Shown here: piece by piece, positions 23,597-35,385 of the stretch | Position numbering within the stretch: the stretch's first letter is position 1 | Layout of the letters: the number at the start of each line of letters is the position of its first letter | Source: Taudactylus pleione | Lineage: Eukaryota > Chordata > Amphibia > Anura > Myobatrachidae | Assembly (NCBI GenBank): GCA_031769625.1 | Contig: JAUIMM010000213.1 | Span: forward strand, 3,899,001-3,963,000 | Direction: 5' to 3' | DNA: 64,000 nucleotides | Notes under the pieces: model-generated | Database searches by the model: none | Told to the model about the DNA's origin: nothing | The model's input: only the letters and a program-made list of their open reading frames with translations | Position numbers and translations under genes: made by a program

Positions 23597-24380
23597 GGAC
23601 AGGATGCCGGCAGTCGAAATACCGACGCCGATATCCCACCATCTGGCATAATGCTAACTCCGAAGGACATCAGGATAACGGAGTCGGCATCCGGACCGCC
23701 GGAACACCGAATGTCCAGATGGCGGTAAGTATGTCCAGTTAGCCGGAGATGGGGGGTGTTAGGATTAGGAAACCCCAGGGAGAGATTAGGGTTAGGTACC
23801 CACGGGGAGGGTTAGGTTTATGGTGCGGGAAGGGGGGTTTTGGTTACGCACCACCGGGGTTAGGGTTAGGCACCACTAAGGGAAGGTTGAGGTTGGGGGG
23901 GGGGGAGGAGGGTTAAGGTCCTTACCTGCGCCTCTCTGCATTCTCCACCATTCAGCATTCCAGCATCGGTATTTGAACTGGCAGGATGTAGCCTGGATGT
24001 CGGGCTGTCGACATGCCCACCACCAGGATCCCGGTACTGAAAGCCCTGCATGGGACTAAAGATAGGTGTCTAAATACCGACGCCTATCATAAGCCCCGCG
24101 CCAAAATTCCACCGCGCGGCATACCGAATGTAGGTTAGCCGGGCATCGGGACCTGTTAGCCGCGCGCGGGGGGGGGTGTTAGGTTTAGGCACCCCAGGGA
24201 AGACTAAGGGTTAGGCACCCTAAGGGTTGGGAGAGTTAGGTTTAGGCTAGGGGAAGGGGGGGTTAGGCACCCCCAACTGAGGGATAGGGGGGGAGACTTA
24301 AATATACTTACCAGCTGGTGTCAGGCTTCGAGGGTCGGGATTTGAAGCTGTCGCTATTTCATACCCAACCCGGACCTTCT
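23597..24380. repeat. Two adjacent copies of a GTTAGGGTTAGGCACC-bearing element
   Basis: The first copy (about 23597-24050) and the second (about 24053-24380) share a head based on AAATACCGACGCC, a middle of degenerate GGGTTAGGCACC/GGGTTAGGTTTAGG units, and a CpG-rich tail. The same kind of element recurs at 53.65-54.0 kb. The telomere-like word TTAGGG is part of a minisatellite here, not a telomere. Confidence 0.65.
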
Positions 24381-24929
24381 CATACCTTTTCCTTTTAACT
24401 ATATCTCACGCACTTAAATCCTTTTCACTCATCACTACTACCTGGTGGCATACCACACCCACTGAAGTCCACTTTAAAATCTCATTTTCACCCACAGATA
24501 TTCATTTAGATCTCCATTTAATGTCATTATACCTCTAGTATTTGCTAAAGTGGTTATGACATCATGTTCAGATTTTAATAAGCAACTGTACAGCTGTTTA
24601 TGACTCTCTACAGATGCCGGCAGCGTTACTGCCAGCTACTCAGCAGTGGATGCTGCATTGGGGGAAGACACTGCTGGGCCTGGCTGTACAGATAAGTTAT
24701 GTTAACAACAGATAAGTTATGTTAACAAAAGGTGGTATATTTGTAAGTATCACAGTGATACTAGACAAAATATGCCACCCGTAGTTGGTATCGTTGTTAC
24801 AGGGAGCCCCAAGACACAGAGGAGGGGAGAAGAGCGAGAGACAGGAGAGAGTGGCAAGTAATCATGTAAAACAGAGAGGGACAGGAAAAACAGCAAGTCA
24901 GGATGAGTATATAGAGATGGTATATAGGG

Positions 24930-25518
24930 GTCCGTTAATCATTGTATATTTCTGATTTAATCCCCGAAAACGCCCATTTTGGGGGGTTAACCGCAAATAT
25001 TTCCCTCAGATGTACGACAGAGGGACCGCAACAGACATGTCCAATACCTGATTTGCTGAGAGAGTTGTCTGTCACGGCTCTCAGCCATTCCTGTCGGCAG
25101 TCGCATCCCCCACAGGTTTCTATGGGGGATGCGATGCTGCCAGACTTACCAACTACCGGGATGCGATGCAGATTGGTCCCTGAAGCTAACGCCATATGAA
25201 GATGGCGTTAGCCGCTGTAGCCTATGGGCTACACTTCGCATAATTAGCCGGGAGAGGGTTCCCCCAGAACCCTCTCCAGCAATGGTGGCCGTGCAGGTGC
25301 AGTCAGCGGGACTGCACATGCACAGTACCGCCGACAGTGCTCCAGGCACATTGCAGGGATAGGCTCCTTTTGGAGCCCCTGTCCCTGCATGTGCCAGATA
25401 ATACATTCCTATGTATTATCTGGCACATGCAGATAATGTATCTTGCAATGCAATCATGGGCGGTAATGTCATGCCCAGATTGCATTGCAACTGTGATCAT
25501 TAATAAATGGGCCTCATA
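24930..25518. mobile_element. Inverted-end element, superfamily unknown
   Basis: The left side GGGGTCCGTTAATCATTG (about 24928) resembles the inverse of the right side GTGATCATTAATAAATGGGCC. The interior has several hairpins, such as AGATAATACATTCCTATGTATTATCTGGCA near 25398. Open frames on both strands across 24935-25500 match no protein family. Boundaries are approximate. Confidence 0.5.
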
Positions 25519-25690
25519 GAGACAAAGTAGGGGGGCAGAAAAAAAAGCTACTAAAAAGGGGGAGAGAAAAATGGAAAACAGTGTCAGAGGGAAAAAGAGA
25601 AACAGAGAGGGGAAAGGAGAGAGAGCAATGAATTAAGGGGATAGAGAGAAGGAGAAAAAAAGAATGGGATGGGAGGGCTTAAAAGACAGA
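25519..25690. repeat. Purine-rich low-complexity tract
   Basis: A run of GAGA/AAGG-type sequence with no coding meaning. A similar tract lies at 24820-24900. Confidence 0.6.
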
Positions 25691-26280
25691 GGACCTGATT
25701 CAGGCCCGTTCGCTAGCTGTGATCGCTCGCTCCGAGCGTATGGAAATTCGACTAAGTGACGTCAAGGCAGGCGCTCGCAGGGCAAGTCATAAGCACTCCC
25801 ACTTTGTTTTGGCGAGCGATCACTTTTTGTTTGTAGACGCCCACCAGCCTGTCTAAAGACGCCCACTTGCGTACGTCATCTCCAGGAAGTGCATGAAACC
25901 ATTGGTACATCGATCACCATTGGATGCGATCGCAGCGCTTGAGGTTGACTATACCCTGCCACAAGCACTGCGAGCACTTCAGTGTATATTTCTAACAAGT
26001 GACGTGTCCTATGACGCTGGCTGTTAATTATGCACACCTCTGAAACGGCGTTTAAACACTCAGGCACGCCTGCGTCCGCAACTCCATTCCCCTGTTACCA
26101 CCCACAAACGGCCTCTCCTCTCACTCATTCCTCTGGGCTGTCTTTGCATTGCGAGCGAGCGTATCCCGATCGCTCATACTAGTGTGCGCACGCGCACTAC
26201 GAACTATACGCATGCGCACATTTGGAAACATCGTCAGCAACGAGCAATCACTTGCTAGCGAGCAGGTCTGAATCAGGTCC
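25691..26280. mobile_element. Harbinger-like MITE, diverged family A
   Basis: It starts GGACCTGATTCAGGCCCG and ends GGTCTGAATCAGGTCC. The flanks are AGA and AGT, so the 3-bp duplication is imperfect. The interior keeps family A landmarks (TTAATTATGCACACC, CCCCTGTTACCACCCACAAA). Confidence 0.7.
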
Positions 26281-26944
26281 AGTGGACGACGTAGAGAGAA
26301 AAAACAACTTCTAGTATAAATATACAATCTACCAGTGAGAATCAGACATACAAACATAAAATAGTTTAATGTGCGTGCACAGTGATAACAGTTAATATAC
26401 AGAATGCCCGAAAACCAATACTCCAGAAAACAAGCAAAAGAGTGAAGGAACTGTGCATGCTGATATCTTAGTGCTTCCTCCTAGCCCAACGGAACAGTGG
26501 AGGGAGTGACTTCCCTATTCCTTCCCCAAACCTAGCACACATAGGTGGAGGACCAAAAATACACACCGTCCTCACAGCTGAATAATGCAACCTTTCCTTT
26601 AAGAAAATGTTGCAACAGGGGCAATGCTACAGAGAGCCAGGGTCTTCCAGGAGGATTGAGGTGCTGCTTGCACCAACCAATGCGCATGATGGCCTCGCAC
26701 ATACATGTCATCAGGGCATGTGCGCATGCTTGGCGCTCACCGGGCACAGGCAAAATTTTCACGGCTGTGATCGTATCCTGATGCTTCCATTAAATAGGCA
26801 TATTGAGGCACAGGAAGGTGGGTGCAAGTCCCTCTCAGCAGAAAATGTCCCTAATGCCAGTGAGCGACAATAGACCATCACTCCCTGACCCATGTCTCTC
26901 TGCTATACTTGCCCATTCCCATTGTCATCATGGCTATATGTGTG

Positions 26945-27212
26945 TGTGCCTGAGTGTTTAAACACTGTTTCAGAGGCGTGCATAATTAACAGCCAGCATC
27001 ATAGGACACGTCACTTGTGAGAAATATACACTGAAGTGCTCGCAGTGCTTGTGGCAGGGTATAGTCAACCTCAAGCGCTGCGATCGCATCTAATGGTGAT
27101 CGATGTACCAATGGTTTCATGCACTTCCTGGAGATGACGTATGCAAGTGGGCGTCTTTAGACAGGCTGGTGGGCGTCTATAAACAAAAAGTGATCACACG
27201 CCAAAACAAAGT
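26945..27212 (-). repeat. Inverted fragment of the 25.7-kb MITE
   Basis: This segment is the reverse complement of 25800-26069 with few differences. For example TGAGTGTTTAAAC at 26951 pairs with GTTTAAACACTCA near 26050, and TGGGCGTCTTTAGACAGGCT pairs with its inverse near 25850. Neither end of the MITE is present, so it is a fragment. The two arms can form a foldback with a loop of about 0.9 kb. Confidence 0.8.
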
Positions 27213-27889
27213 GTATGTATGTAAATGTGTGCAAATATTTCTATAAAAAACAAACACATTATGACATCAGCTCCAACAAAGCATTACTATACCCCCTAAA
27301 TAACTTCTATACATACCTCTGATAACAAAAATATACCACTATAGAATACACCCCCCATCCCATTTAATATTAATATACTCCCCCCAGATAATATTAATCC
27401 TCCCCACCCTGACTTAGCATTAATACCCCTACCAATATAGTTACCTCACTGTTAAGAGGGCTGACTGGTCCCAGCACACTGACTGCAGAGTTGCAGGGGA
27501 GGAGAAACTCACAGACAGGCTATGGAGAGTAGACAAAGCAGGATGGAACAGGCACTAGGGGAGGTGACTAGGAGAGAAGTGCAGGGATAGGGTATAGTGG
27601 AGAAAGGGGCGGGGTTTCATGGAGGAAAAAAGGGCAGAGCCTCAGAGAGAGTAGGGTGATGTAACATCTACATAGACAGCACTGCAGTATGTAGCCAGCG
27701 GCCAGCCCTGAGTGACAGTCATCACCAACAGCCACATAACCTGCTCATGTACAATATGCACTGCTGGACTCTGGAGATACACTGAACTGTAAGCCCCACC
27801 CACTTACAGAAGGGGCTGGTCTCCCAGCTGCGGGGCCCACCAGGGAAAACCCAGAATTCACGATGGCCCAGTCCGAGCCTGCCTTATAA

Positions 27890-28823
27890 TGTTAAGCTCA
27901 CTTGCAGCCCTGTCCTTTGGTTCCACTAAAGCTGGGGTTGGATGGATGCCTGACTACAGTGAAAGATATCGATGAATACTGCTGGTCACACACATGCCTG
28001 TGCTGTTGTCCGGCAAAAGCATCTGTTCACACAAGTGAGTGGCCAGTTCGGACAGCAACTGGATATTTGGTGCTCATACAGACCGGGTCTCATGGTGGCT
28101 TGTCAGTATGATAAGTAGCAGAAAATGCCAATCCCATATAGATGTTGAGTATTTGCGTACTGGATTTTATGTGCATACCAGCATTTCATCCAAGCTTATC
28201 ATGTTGTGAGACTGAGATGTAATGAATAGACATTTTCTATAGGGAAGCAATTATATAATGTCACCAATCTTAATGCCAGTTTTCTAACAGCATCTTAGTA
28301 AGGGTTCTCAATAGCCTTCTTATTAGTTCTTCCCATTTTCATACTTGACCATCCTGGGGTTTAGTACTAGGACATCGTGGTTCAAATTAATAAGGTAAGG
28401 AGTCCTTACTTAGTGGGATTTCAAATTGTTTGGCCTAAAAAGTTAGTACTGACCAGATGACACTTTAGAGCGCATGGTGGGCGGTCCATGCCTTTATTGT
28501 CAGATTCCTGTTGCACTACCTATCCATGTGCTGCAAGCATATCCTGTACTGCCTAGCTCCTGACTGCTCAAACAATTATAATACCATTGTACCAGCATAA
28601 ATAATGACCTGATGAAGTCTGCATTATTTAGGGTGACCAGATCCCTAAACTTATAAAACTGTTGTAATAACATTGCTAAGCAATGTTTAGAATAATATTA
28701 TTTAAGAGATTTTGTAGACACTTAGTTATCAAGAAGTGACATTTGTTACTGTAACAGCACCTTTATATTATTCACATTGGGAATAATGGGATTTTGTAGG
28801 AACTTTTGTATATATGGTTAGAC
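27890..28823. other. Spacer without recognised feature
   Basis: No supported coding frame. A 69-codon frame at 27902-28111 has no motif. Confidence 0.3.
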
Positions 28824-28826
28824 TAA

Positions 28827-29430
28827 AGGCCTGATTCAGAGCCGGTCGCTATTTGCGGTCGTTTGTTCAACAAATAGGGGTGGCTATTCAAATGAATCGT
28901 TCGCTCTTTGCGGTCTGATGACGCCTCTATGTCTGAACGAGCGAACAAAACTTGTGGTTGTAATTTTGAAAAAGACGCCCCCTGGCCGCTCGCACCATAC
29001 GTCATGTCCGCTATTTATTAGATTAATCGAGTACATCGAACAGCGTATGAACTGCTCGCTATTCTTGTGGCTGGTGTTTGTTACCACAAATTTGCGAGCA
29101 GTTCTGGCTATAAAATAACCCAGTGACGTGGTCAATGACGCTCCAGTATTAATTATGCACACCCATAAAACGCCCGTTTTGACCTTTAAGCACGCCTGCG
29201 TTCTGAATTCCACTCCCCGTTTTCAAGCACCTTCCCCTGTTACCACCCACATACGCCTCCTCCTGTCACTCATATTAGCAGGCATACGCTATTTAGCGTA
29301 CAAATGATTTTCGGCTGCACTGACTGGTTCGCGCGTTGCGTATTAAGATCCGTACGCATGCGCAGTTGGGCAAATATCGCTCGGAACCAACGAGCGAGCG
29401 GCCGCTTATGAGCGGCTCTGAATCAGTCCC
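28827..29430. mobile_element. Harbinger-like MITE, family A copy 4
   Basis: It starts AGGCCTGATTCAGAGCCGG and ends GCGGCTCTGAATCAGTCCC, with flanks TAA (28824-28826) and TAA (29431-29433). It runs in the same orientation as copy 1 and shares the minus-strand frame (28884-29213) that also exists in copy 1. Confidence 0.83.
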
Positions 29431-29689
29431 TAAGATCTCTATGGCTCTACACTTCAAAGCTTGTTCATTATTGCTAAGCAACAAATTTAGTGAAAGAAGA
29501 AACAAATGGAAATCTACGACACTAACTGCAATGGGCGTTTGTAGGCAGGCGTCTTTGGCAGTGAAGTGGTTAATATGAAGAGCAACGCCATGGTTTGCTC
29601 AGGAGTCCCAGCAGTTTCTGGCTTGATATTGCAGACAGCAGCAGAACCACTTGCAGGATTGCAGTGTCCTCTGATGAAGATTCAAGCAA
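29431..29689. other. Spacer / possible 5' part of the hAT element
   Basis: No frame was recognised. The left end of the following hAT element was not located with confidence. Confidence 0.3.
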
Positions 29690-32300
29690 ATAGAAAATGT
29701 TGCACATCAGCGAAAAACTGAGTGGAGCGCAGAATAAACAAAAACGCAAGATGGAACACGAAGCTGTTGAATAACTACTCCAATTGGATAGGTTTTTTTC
29801 AACGAGTACAAACACCTGTGGGTTCGCAAAATGTGGAAACATTGGCAAGTACAGAATGTACGGAAGATCTTTCAACGTCCATGCTGGTGTCACGCTAAGA
29901 AAATGAGGAACTATCAACGGCCTTAGTCACAGATAATATTAATAATGAAAGATAGCCTTCTGCTGCTGCAAGCCAACCAAACACAGAAGTTATTCAAGTT
30001 CCTGTACAAACACAGCCTCACCAGGATGACAATGCAGGCTTTCAATTACCAGTTACTGCAGCACATCCCATGGACAGCACACACTACCCTATAAACATTG
30101 TTGATCCAAACATTAAAGCTTTATTCATAGAACATGGATCCTACAGGCCTGTGGAGTCATTTCCACGCGATGAAAACCGTAGAAGTTTTACTATGAGAAA
30201 CTGTCAGATTGTGGATTGAAAGTACCAAGAATGTGGCTATGTTCACCAATACTAAACAAAGTGTACTGTGAACCTTGTTGGCTGTTTGTGGAACGTGATA
30301 AGAAAGGATACCAAGAAAGCTGGGCATCAGGAATTTTTGATTGTAAGGGACGTCTCAAAAAGTGGTGGATCATGAACATAACGCCATACATATAAGTGCC
30401 TGTTGTGTGTTTGAGCAATGGAGGTTGCATGGAAGAAAAGACAACTAATTGGAGAAAGGAAAACAAAATGAGAAAAACTTTTGGAAGAAAGTCTTGGATT
30501 GTCTGCTTTAACAGTGAAATTGGCAGTTTGTAAATTGCCATTCCGTTGTCATCGTGAAGTTATTGGGCAGCCACACAATGAAAATTTTCTTGCAATTGTT
30601 GAGCTCTTGGCTGAATACGATCCTGTTCTTAAGGAACTTTTGGGGAAGGATTCTGGTGCTACTAAGTATAAAGTGAATTACCTAAGTCCACAAATTCAAA
30701 ATTAGTTCATTCAGGTACTTTCCTCACATTTGGGGAAGACATTGGTGGATGAGATTGCTAAAAAAACATTATATTCAATATATATGGACACGACGCAAGA
30801 CATTTATAAGTGTGATCAGATGAGTGATATTTTCAGATATGTAACTGTAAATAAGGATGAGAGCGGCAGACCAACAAAAGTATTGATTAAAGAGACGTTT
30901 CTTGGATTCCCGGCGGATCACTGATCAAACTGCCTTGGTGCTGTCTCACAAAATTCTAAATGGTTTACAACAAAAAAACCTTGATGTGTCAAAATGTCTT
31001 GGCCAAAGGTATGATGGAGCTGCAGCGATGAGTGGCATTTCAATGGTGTCCAAGCTCAGATTATAAAGGTAGAAGAAAATGCTCTGTATGCCCACTGTGC
31101 ATCCCATAATCTGATTTTGATTGTGAATGATGCTGTAGCAGAAATTCCAGATGTTCAAAAGTTCTTTGACGTCTTGCAGAAGTTGCACACTTTTTTAGCT
31201 GCAAGCATTAAGCGTTGTAATCTTCTACAACTGTAACTTGATTGTAAAAGCCACAATGTACAGGGTCAAACCTAATGTGACATTGAAGAAAATGTGTCCT
31301 ACTCGGTGGGCTAGTACGTTTGAAGCTGTAGTGTGCTGCATAGATTTGTTGTAATAATGAAGGCACTAACAGATAATTTTGGAAGAAAAAGCAGAAGAAA
31401 GAGCTGAGGCTAGCTACCTGAAAAAGCTATGGAATGTTTTTAATATGTTTTCATCCTTGTTATTTGGTACAAGGTCCTGTATCAATTTAACTTTAAACAA
31501 CTTCTAAGTCCCTTCAGGCAAAAGATGTGGACTTATCAAAAAGTGTAAATATTCTGGCACAGGCTACCAATTACATGACTGAACTAAGAAAGAATTTTCA
31601 GCCAACCATGGAGGAAGCTGTGTCATTAGCAAAAACTTGGAAGGTTGATGCTAGTTTTTGCAAAACAACGCTCCCGCGCTGTATCAAAACACTTTGACGA
31701 TTTGGCCAAACAGGAGCGCTTCAAAGACCACGAAGATGTTTTTAGATTTAACATGTTCTATGCCACACTCGATGTAGTTAACACAATTTAAAAACAGGTT
31801 CAAAGGTATGAAGGAAATTGTAGACAGGTTCGGCATTCTTATACCTGACAACTTGTTGAAGGTAACAGATGAAGAAGTTGTAAGGTCAGCAAACAATATT
31901 GTAGCATTGTATCCACCATTTTTGTCAAGGTCATTTGCCAAAGAGTTGCTAACCTTGAGAACTGCATTAAAGGTAGACAAATAGAAGTTAAACAACATAG
32001 CTGATTTTTAACATTTGCTGACCGTGGAAAACTGTACTGTACAAACAGCTTTTGTAACGGCACAGCTTTGCTATTGTTCTTGACCTAACCAGTCACAGTG
32101 GCTTCATGCTAGAGATCATTCTCTAAGCTCAAATTAATCAAGAATTGCCTTTGAAGCAACATGTCTCAGGAGCGGCTCCAAGGTCTTTCTGTCTTAAGCA
32201 TTGAATGTGAGGTTGCTAGAAAAATGAACTTGAAGAAAGTTCTTGATGACTTTGCTGAAGCTAAAGCATGGAAAAAGAAATTCAGATAGTTGTCCAAAAG
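29690..32300 (+). pseudogene. hAT transposase gene (zf-TTF / ZMYM-like type), decayed
   Basis: The start shows a basic SGAQN-type block near 29715. About 30160-30370 gives a TTF-type zinc-finger region: FPRDENRRSF, then split in two frames with CEPCWLFVERDKKGY. The middle frame (30481-30705) contains ENFLAIVELLAEYDP, and the next (30730-30924) contains SIYMDTTQDI and SDIFRYVTV, the first catalytic-Asp region of hAT enzymes. The second Asp region is QRYDGAAAMSG near 31005. The C-terminal dimerisation block appears as QERLQGLSVLSIE near 32165. Many frameshifts and stops separate these parts, so it is non-functional. hAT transposases excise and reinsert DNA with 8-bp duplications. Confidence 0.85.
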
Positions 32301-32399
32301 TCAGCAGTAACTGTGGAAGGAAATGTGTAGCAGTGTATGAGTAAAATTTTATTTTGCAAACCATATTAAATGTTGTTTATCACAATAATTTTTTTCCCT

Positions 32400-32476
32400 T
32401 ATTTGTTTCACCAAAATGCCATGGGGGGCGCCAGAAACTTTTTTGGCAGGGGGAGCAAAATTTATAGTTACACCAC
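32400..32476. repeat. Right terminus of a hAT element
   Basis: The sequence TAGTTACACCACTG ends at 32477 or one base earlier and is the inverse of CAGTGGTGTAACTA, almost identical to the ends of the 11828-13156 element. It probably terminates the hAT copy that carried the transposase at 29690-32300. The left end and the target duplication were not identified. Confidence 0.6.
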
Positions 32477-32477
32477 T

Positions 32478-32928
32478 GGCCATTGCGCATACTTGAAAGC
32501 TGTACTGCGAAAGTGCAGTGATTGGTTTGTGATTACGCTGGCATAGAAGACAGGCAGTCAAGCATTTGGGGGAGGTAACAGGAGTGGCTAGGTAAACGCA
32601 GACATTGTTGACCATTTAAATGCAGTTTCATGGGTGTGCATAAATTATCCATTGCGATCTCCATCGTAGCATGAGAGCTCTCAGCATGTCAGGAGAGCTG
32701 CAGTGTTTGTGGCAGATCAGACTTAACGCACATGCTGCATGGCTGCCCGATCTGCATCAATATTCCCAATGTTTAGGCTGATGTACATCGCCAAACAGAA
32801 ATGAGAAGGCAGCAGTGGACGTCCCTATGCTCGGGTAAGCTTTGGAAGACATTAGCATAGTTTCACAATTGCAATCTGTAAGAGATCACAGTTACCTTTG
32901 CATTAGTGTAAATCTTGGAATCAGGCCC
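32478..32928. mobile_element. Harbinger-like MITE, family C, left-truncated
   Basis: The right end is GGAATCAGGCCC followed by TAC. The interior carries landmarks shared with other families (CATGGGTGTGCATAA, GTTTAAA-type words). The left end is missing where the hAT terminus abuts, so the hAT element may have inserted into it. Confidence 0.5.
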
Positions 32929-33326
32929 TACAGTATGTATGCCTAGATACTCTACTGAGCTGATGAAATATGACTGAATGTTTCAGGCAGGTAGTACAAT
33001 GGGACCAAAGTCAAATACCATATTCCTTCCATGACTGTCTTTATGATTTTAGGTAATGTCATCCTCACCCGTTTTTAGATATTAATGCCAACAGTTAGGC
33101 CCATCAAAGTATTGAGATCTCACTTTTTGGCATTTCAAATTTTTTATACTAGACTTTAAGTAACTGTGCCCCAGGGTTTTCCATTTAGCCTCCTTAACCA
33201 GTAGACATGTGGGTGCAGTTCAGCTTACCAATATAAATATAAATAAATATGGTGTATTGGATGCGCAAGACTCTCCATCACACGTGCTATCCTAGTCTGG
33301 TTCCTCCAATGGCTTTTTGATTCCAA
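32929..33326. other. Spacer without recognised feature
   Basis: No supported feature. Confidence 0.3.
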
Positions 33327-33641
33327 AAGAACACCAAATATGAACTGTGTTATACCAGTCAGCCAGAGTCATGAAATGTTGCCAATATTGATTCCAAGTG
33401 CAATTACAGTACATAAAAAAGGAATTGTTTATTTAAAAACTACCTATTAAAGAATACAACAATGCATGGGTCCCAGCATAGTTAGAATATAACAATCATT
33501 AATTACTAATAAATGTACAAAAAAACACAGTAAAAAAGGCTGGGTAATATTACCCACCCCTTCACAATCAATGTTGGCAACATGTCATGACTCTGGCTGA
33601 CTGGTCTAGCGCAGTTCATTTTTGGTGTTCTTTTTATCTCT
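33327..33641. repeat. Foldback with about 70-bp arms
   Basis: The left arm (about 33327-33396) begins AAAGAACACCAAATATGAAC and includes ACCAGTCAGCCAGAGTCATG. The right arm (about 33572-33641) is its inverse with a few changes (CATGACTCTGGCTGACTGGT). The AT-rich loop is about 175 bp. Confidence 0.8.
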
Positions 33642-33673
33642 ATATATAAAATTGCAGAGTTATATTCTGTTCA

Positions 33674-33900
33674 TAAAAAAGGGGGAAAAGGGAAATAGGG
33701 AAAAGTATCTGCACACTGATATTTGTAGTTGTAGAACCCCAATATAATCAGTGACTAATAGTTAATTAGATAATGGGGGGTGCGGCCCTAAACAACTAGA
33801 TTGAAAGGTAGAGTTTGGAGAGAAGAGTAAAGAGTTGTTCTTTGTGTGCACAGGAAAAAATTTGAATAATAAATAAAATGTAACTTTTATTAGTACATTA
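33674..33900 (+). repeat. Dispersed repeat D, copy 1
   Basis: It begins with AAAAAGGGGGAAAAGGGAAA and TATCTGCACA, followed later by GGGGGGTGCGGCCCTA and an AT-rich tail. The same order of words occurs at 63425-63720. No coding frame. Class unknown. Confidence 0.5.
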
Positions 33901-34053
33901 AAAAGATAATCCCAATTGAAGGGAATTATACAGTGAAATATAAGGAATTAAAATTCTTATTAAACAAAACAACCATGAATATAACAAGGCAGGTCCACTG
34001 ATGAATTGCTAGTAATACAGGGTATATGTATACCTAGATGGAAAATAGGAGTA

Positions 34054-34478
34054 CAGGTTGAGTCTCCCATATCCAAAATGCTTGGGACAAGGGGCATTTA
34101 GGATATCGGAATATTCCGTATTTTGGAATAATTGCATACCATATTGAAATGACTTAGGAATAGGAGCCAAATCTAAACACAGGATGCATTTTTGATTCAT
34201 ATACACCTTATACACACAGCCTGAAGGTAATTTTATTCAATATTTTCAATAATTTTGTGGCTCAAACAAAGTTTGTATACATACATGAAATTCATATTTG
34301 TCTCATATACAGCTTATACACACAGCCTACAGGTAATTTTATACTTTATTTGTAATAATTTTGTGCCTTAAACAAAGTTTGTGTACATTAAACCATCAAA
34401 AAGCAAATGTTTCACTTTCTCAGTCATGCTAAAAATATTCCGTATTTCGGAATATTGGGATATGGGAGACTCAACCTG
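34054..34478. mobile_element. Tigger/pogo-like MITE
   Basis: It starts CAGGTTGAGTCTCCCATATC and ends GATATGGGAGACTCAACCTG, an exact inverse. It is flanked by TA on both sides (34052-34053, 34479-34480), the TA duplication typical of Tc1/mariner-pogo. The inner part GGAATATTCCGTATTTTGG also repeats inversely. The end sequence resembles MER2/Tigger-type termini known from vertebrates. Confidence 0.88.
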
Positions 34479-34784
34479 TATAATGATTATAGATATTGAA
34501 AATATTCAGGCAAAGACAGGATAATAGTAGTTCCACTGTCATCTAGAAAAATCCGCCTGTTGTTGGCCTTTATTACCAGATTATATCAGTTGTATATCTT
34601 TAACGCCAATCCATTACAAATGCTATAAGTACAGAGCGGCAAAGAATTCTGTATTTATCAATGGGTTGACAGATTTAGTTGGAGTTGTGTTATTGTTTAC
34701 ACACCTTAATTGAAGGTATTCTCTGAGCTAAATCTGAGTATCTCAGTCTTATAACTCACACACCTTGGAGAAATTATTTATTTG

Positions 34785-35385
34785 TATCTGAGTATCACGG
34801 CAACCACGTATTGTTACACATCCGCATAATCAATGTTGAAGTTGCATGGAAACAGAGGAATTGATTTGATATCCCAAATTCCCCATTCAATTAGGTACAA
34901 TCTCCTTTTATCATCACTATTGGCAGCATATTTAGTAAGTTATAAACTTGTTGCTGTGATAAGCTAATTATTGCTAGGACGCAACAGTATCAATAAATTC
35001 CTGCTGATCGTTATGTTACTGGCAGCAGAAAGTGGTTGAAATAACCACATACAGATTGTGCTGTGTGTTATATGACTGCTCAGAGTATCATTACATCCAT
35101 ATGTTGTTACACATTCACATAATCAATATTGAGGTTTAAGATGCGACAGCATGGAGATAGAGGAATTGATTGTATATTCCAAATTCCCCATTCAATTATA
35201 TATAATCTAGATAGAATCTCCTTTTATAACAGCATATTTAGCAAGTTGTAAGCTTGTTGCTATGGTGAGATAATTATTGCTGATTCGCAACAGTATCAAT
35301 AAACTCCTGCTGACATTTGTGTTACTAGCAGCAGAAGGTAGCTGTGTATATGACTGCTCAGTAAGTGCAGCAGTTACTACAATGT
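34785..35385. repeat. Tandem direct duplication, about 295-bp unit
   Basis: TTGTTACACATCCGCATAATC at 34810 matches TTGTTACACATTCACATAATC at 35104. CCAAATTCCCCATTCAATTA and CAACAGTATCAATAAA also occur once in each half at the same relative place. The two units are diverged, so the duplication is not recent. Confidence 0.82.

Larger units (their letters stand above)
23078..27881. mobile_element. Large non-autonomous hAT-type element with nested insertions
   Basis: The left end is CAGTGTCAGACTGGG. The right end reads CCCAGTCCGAGCCTG, the imperfect inverse. A perfect 8-bp duplication CCTTATAA flanks it at 23070-23077 and 27882-27889. GCCCACCAGGGAAA occurs near both ends in the same orientation. 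No transposase is visible. Inside lie a pair of GTTAGG-rich elements, another inverted-end element, a family A-like MITE and an inverted fragment of that MITE. These account for much of the 4.8 kb. Confidence 0.85.

Noticed and set aside
23750..24300. Possible interstitial telomere (TTAGGG)
   Set aside because: The units are irregular (GTTAGGCACC, GTTAGGTTTAGG) and lie inside a repeated mobile element.
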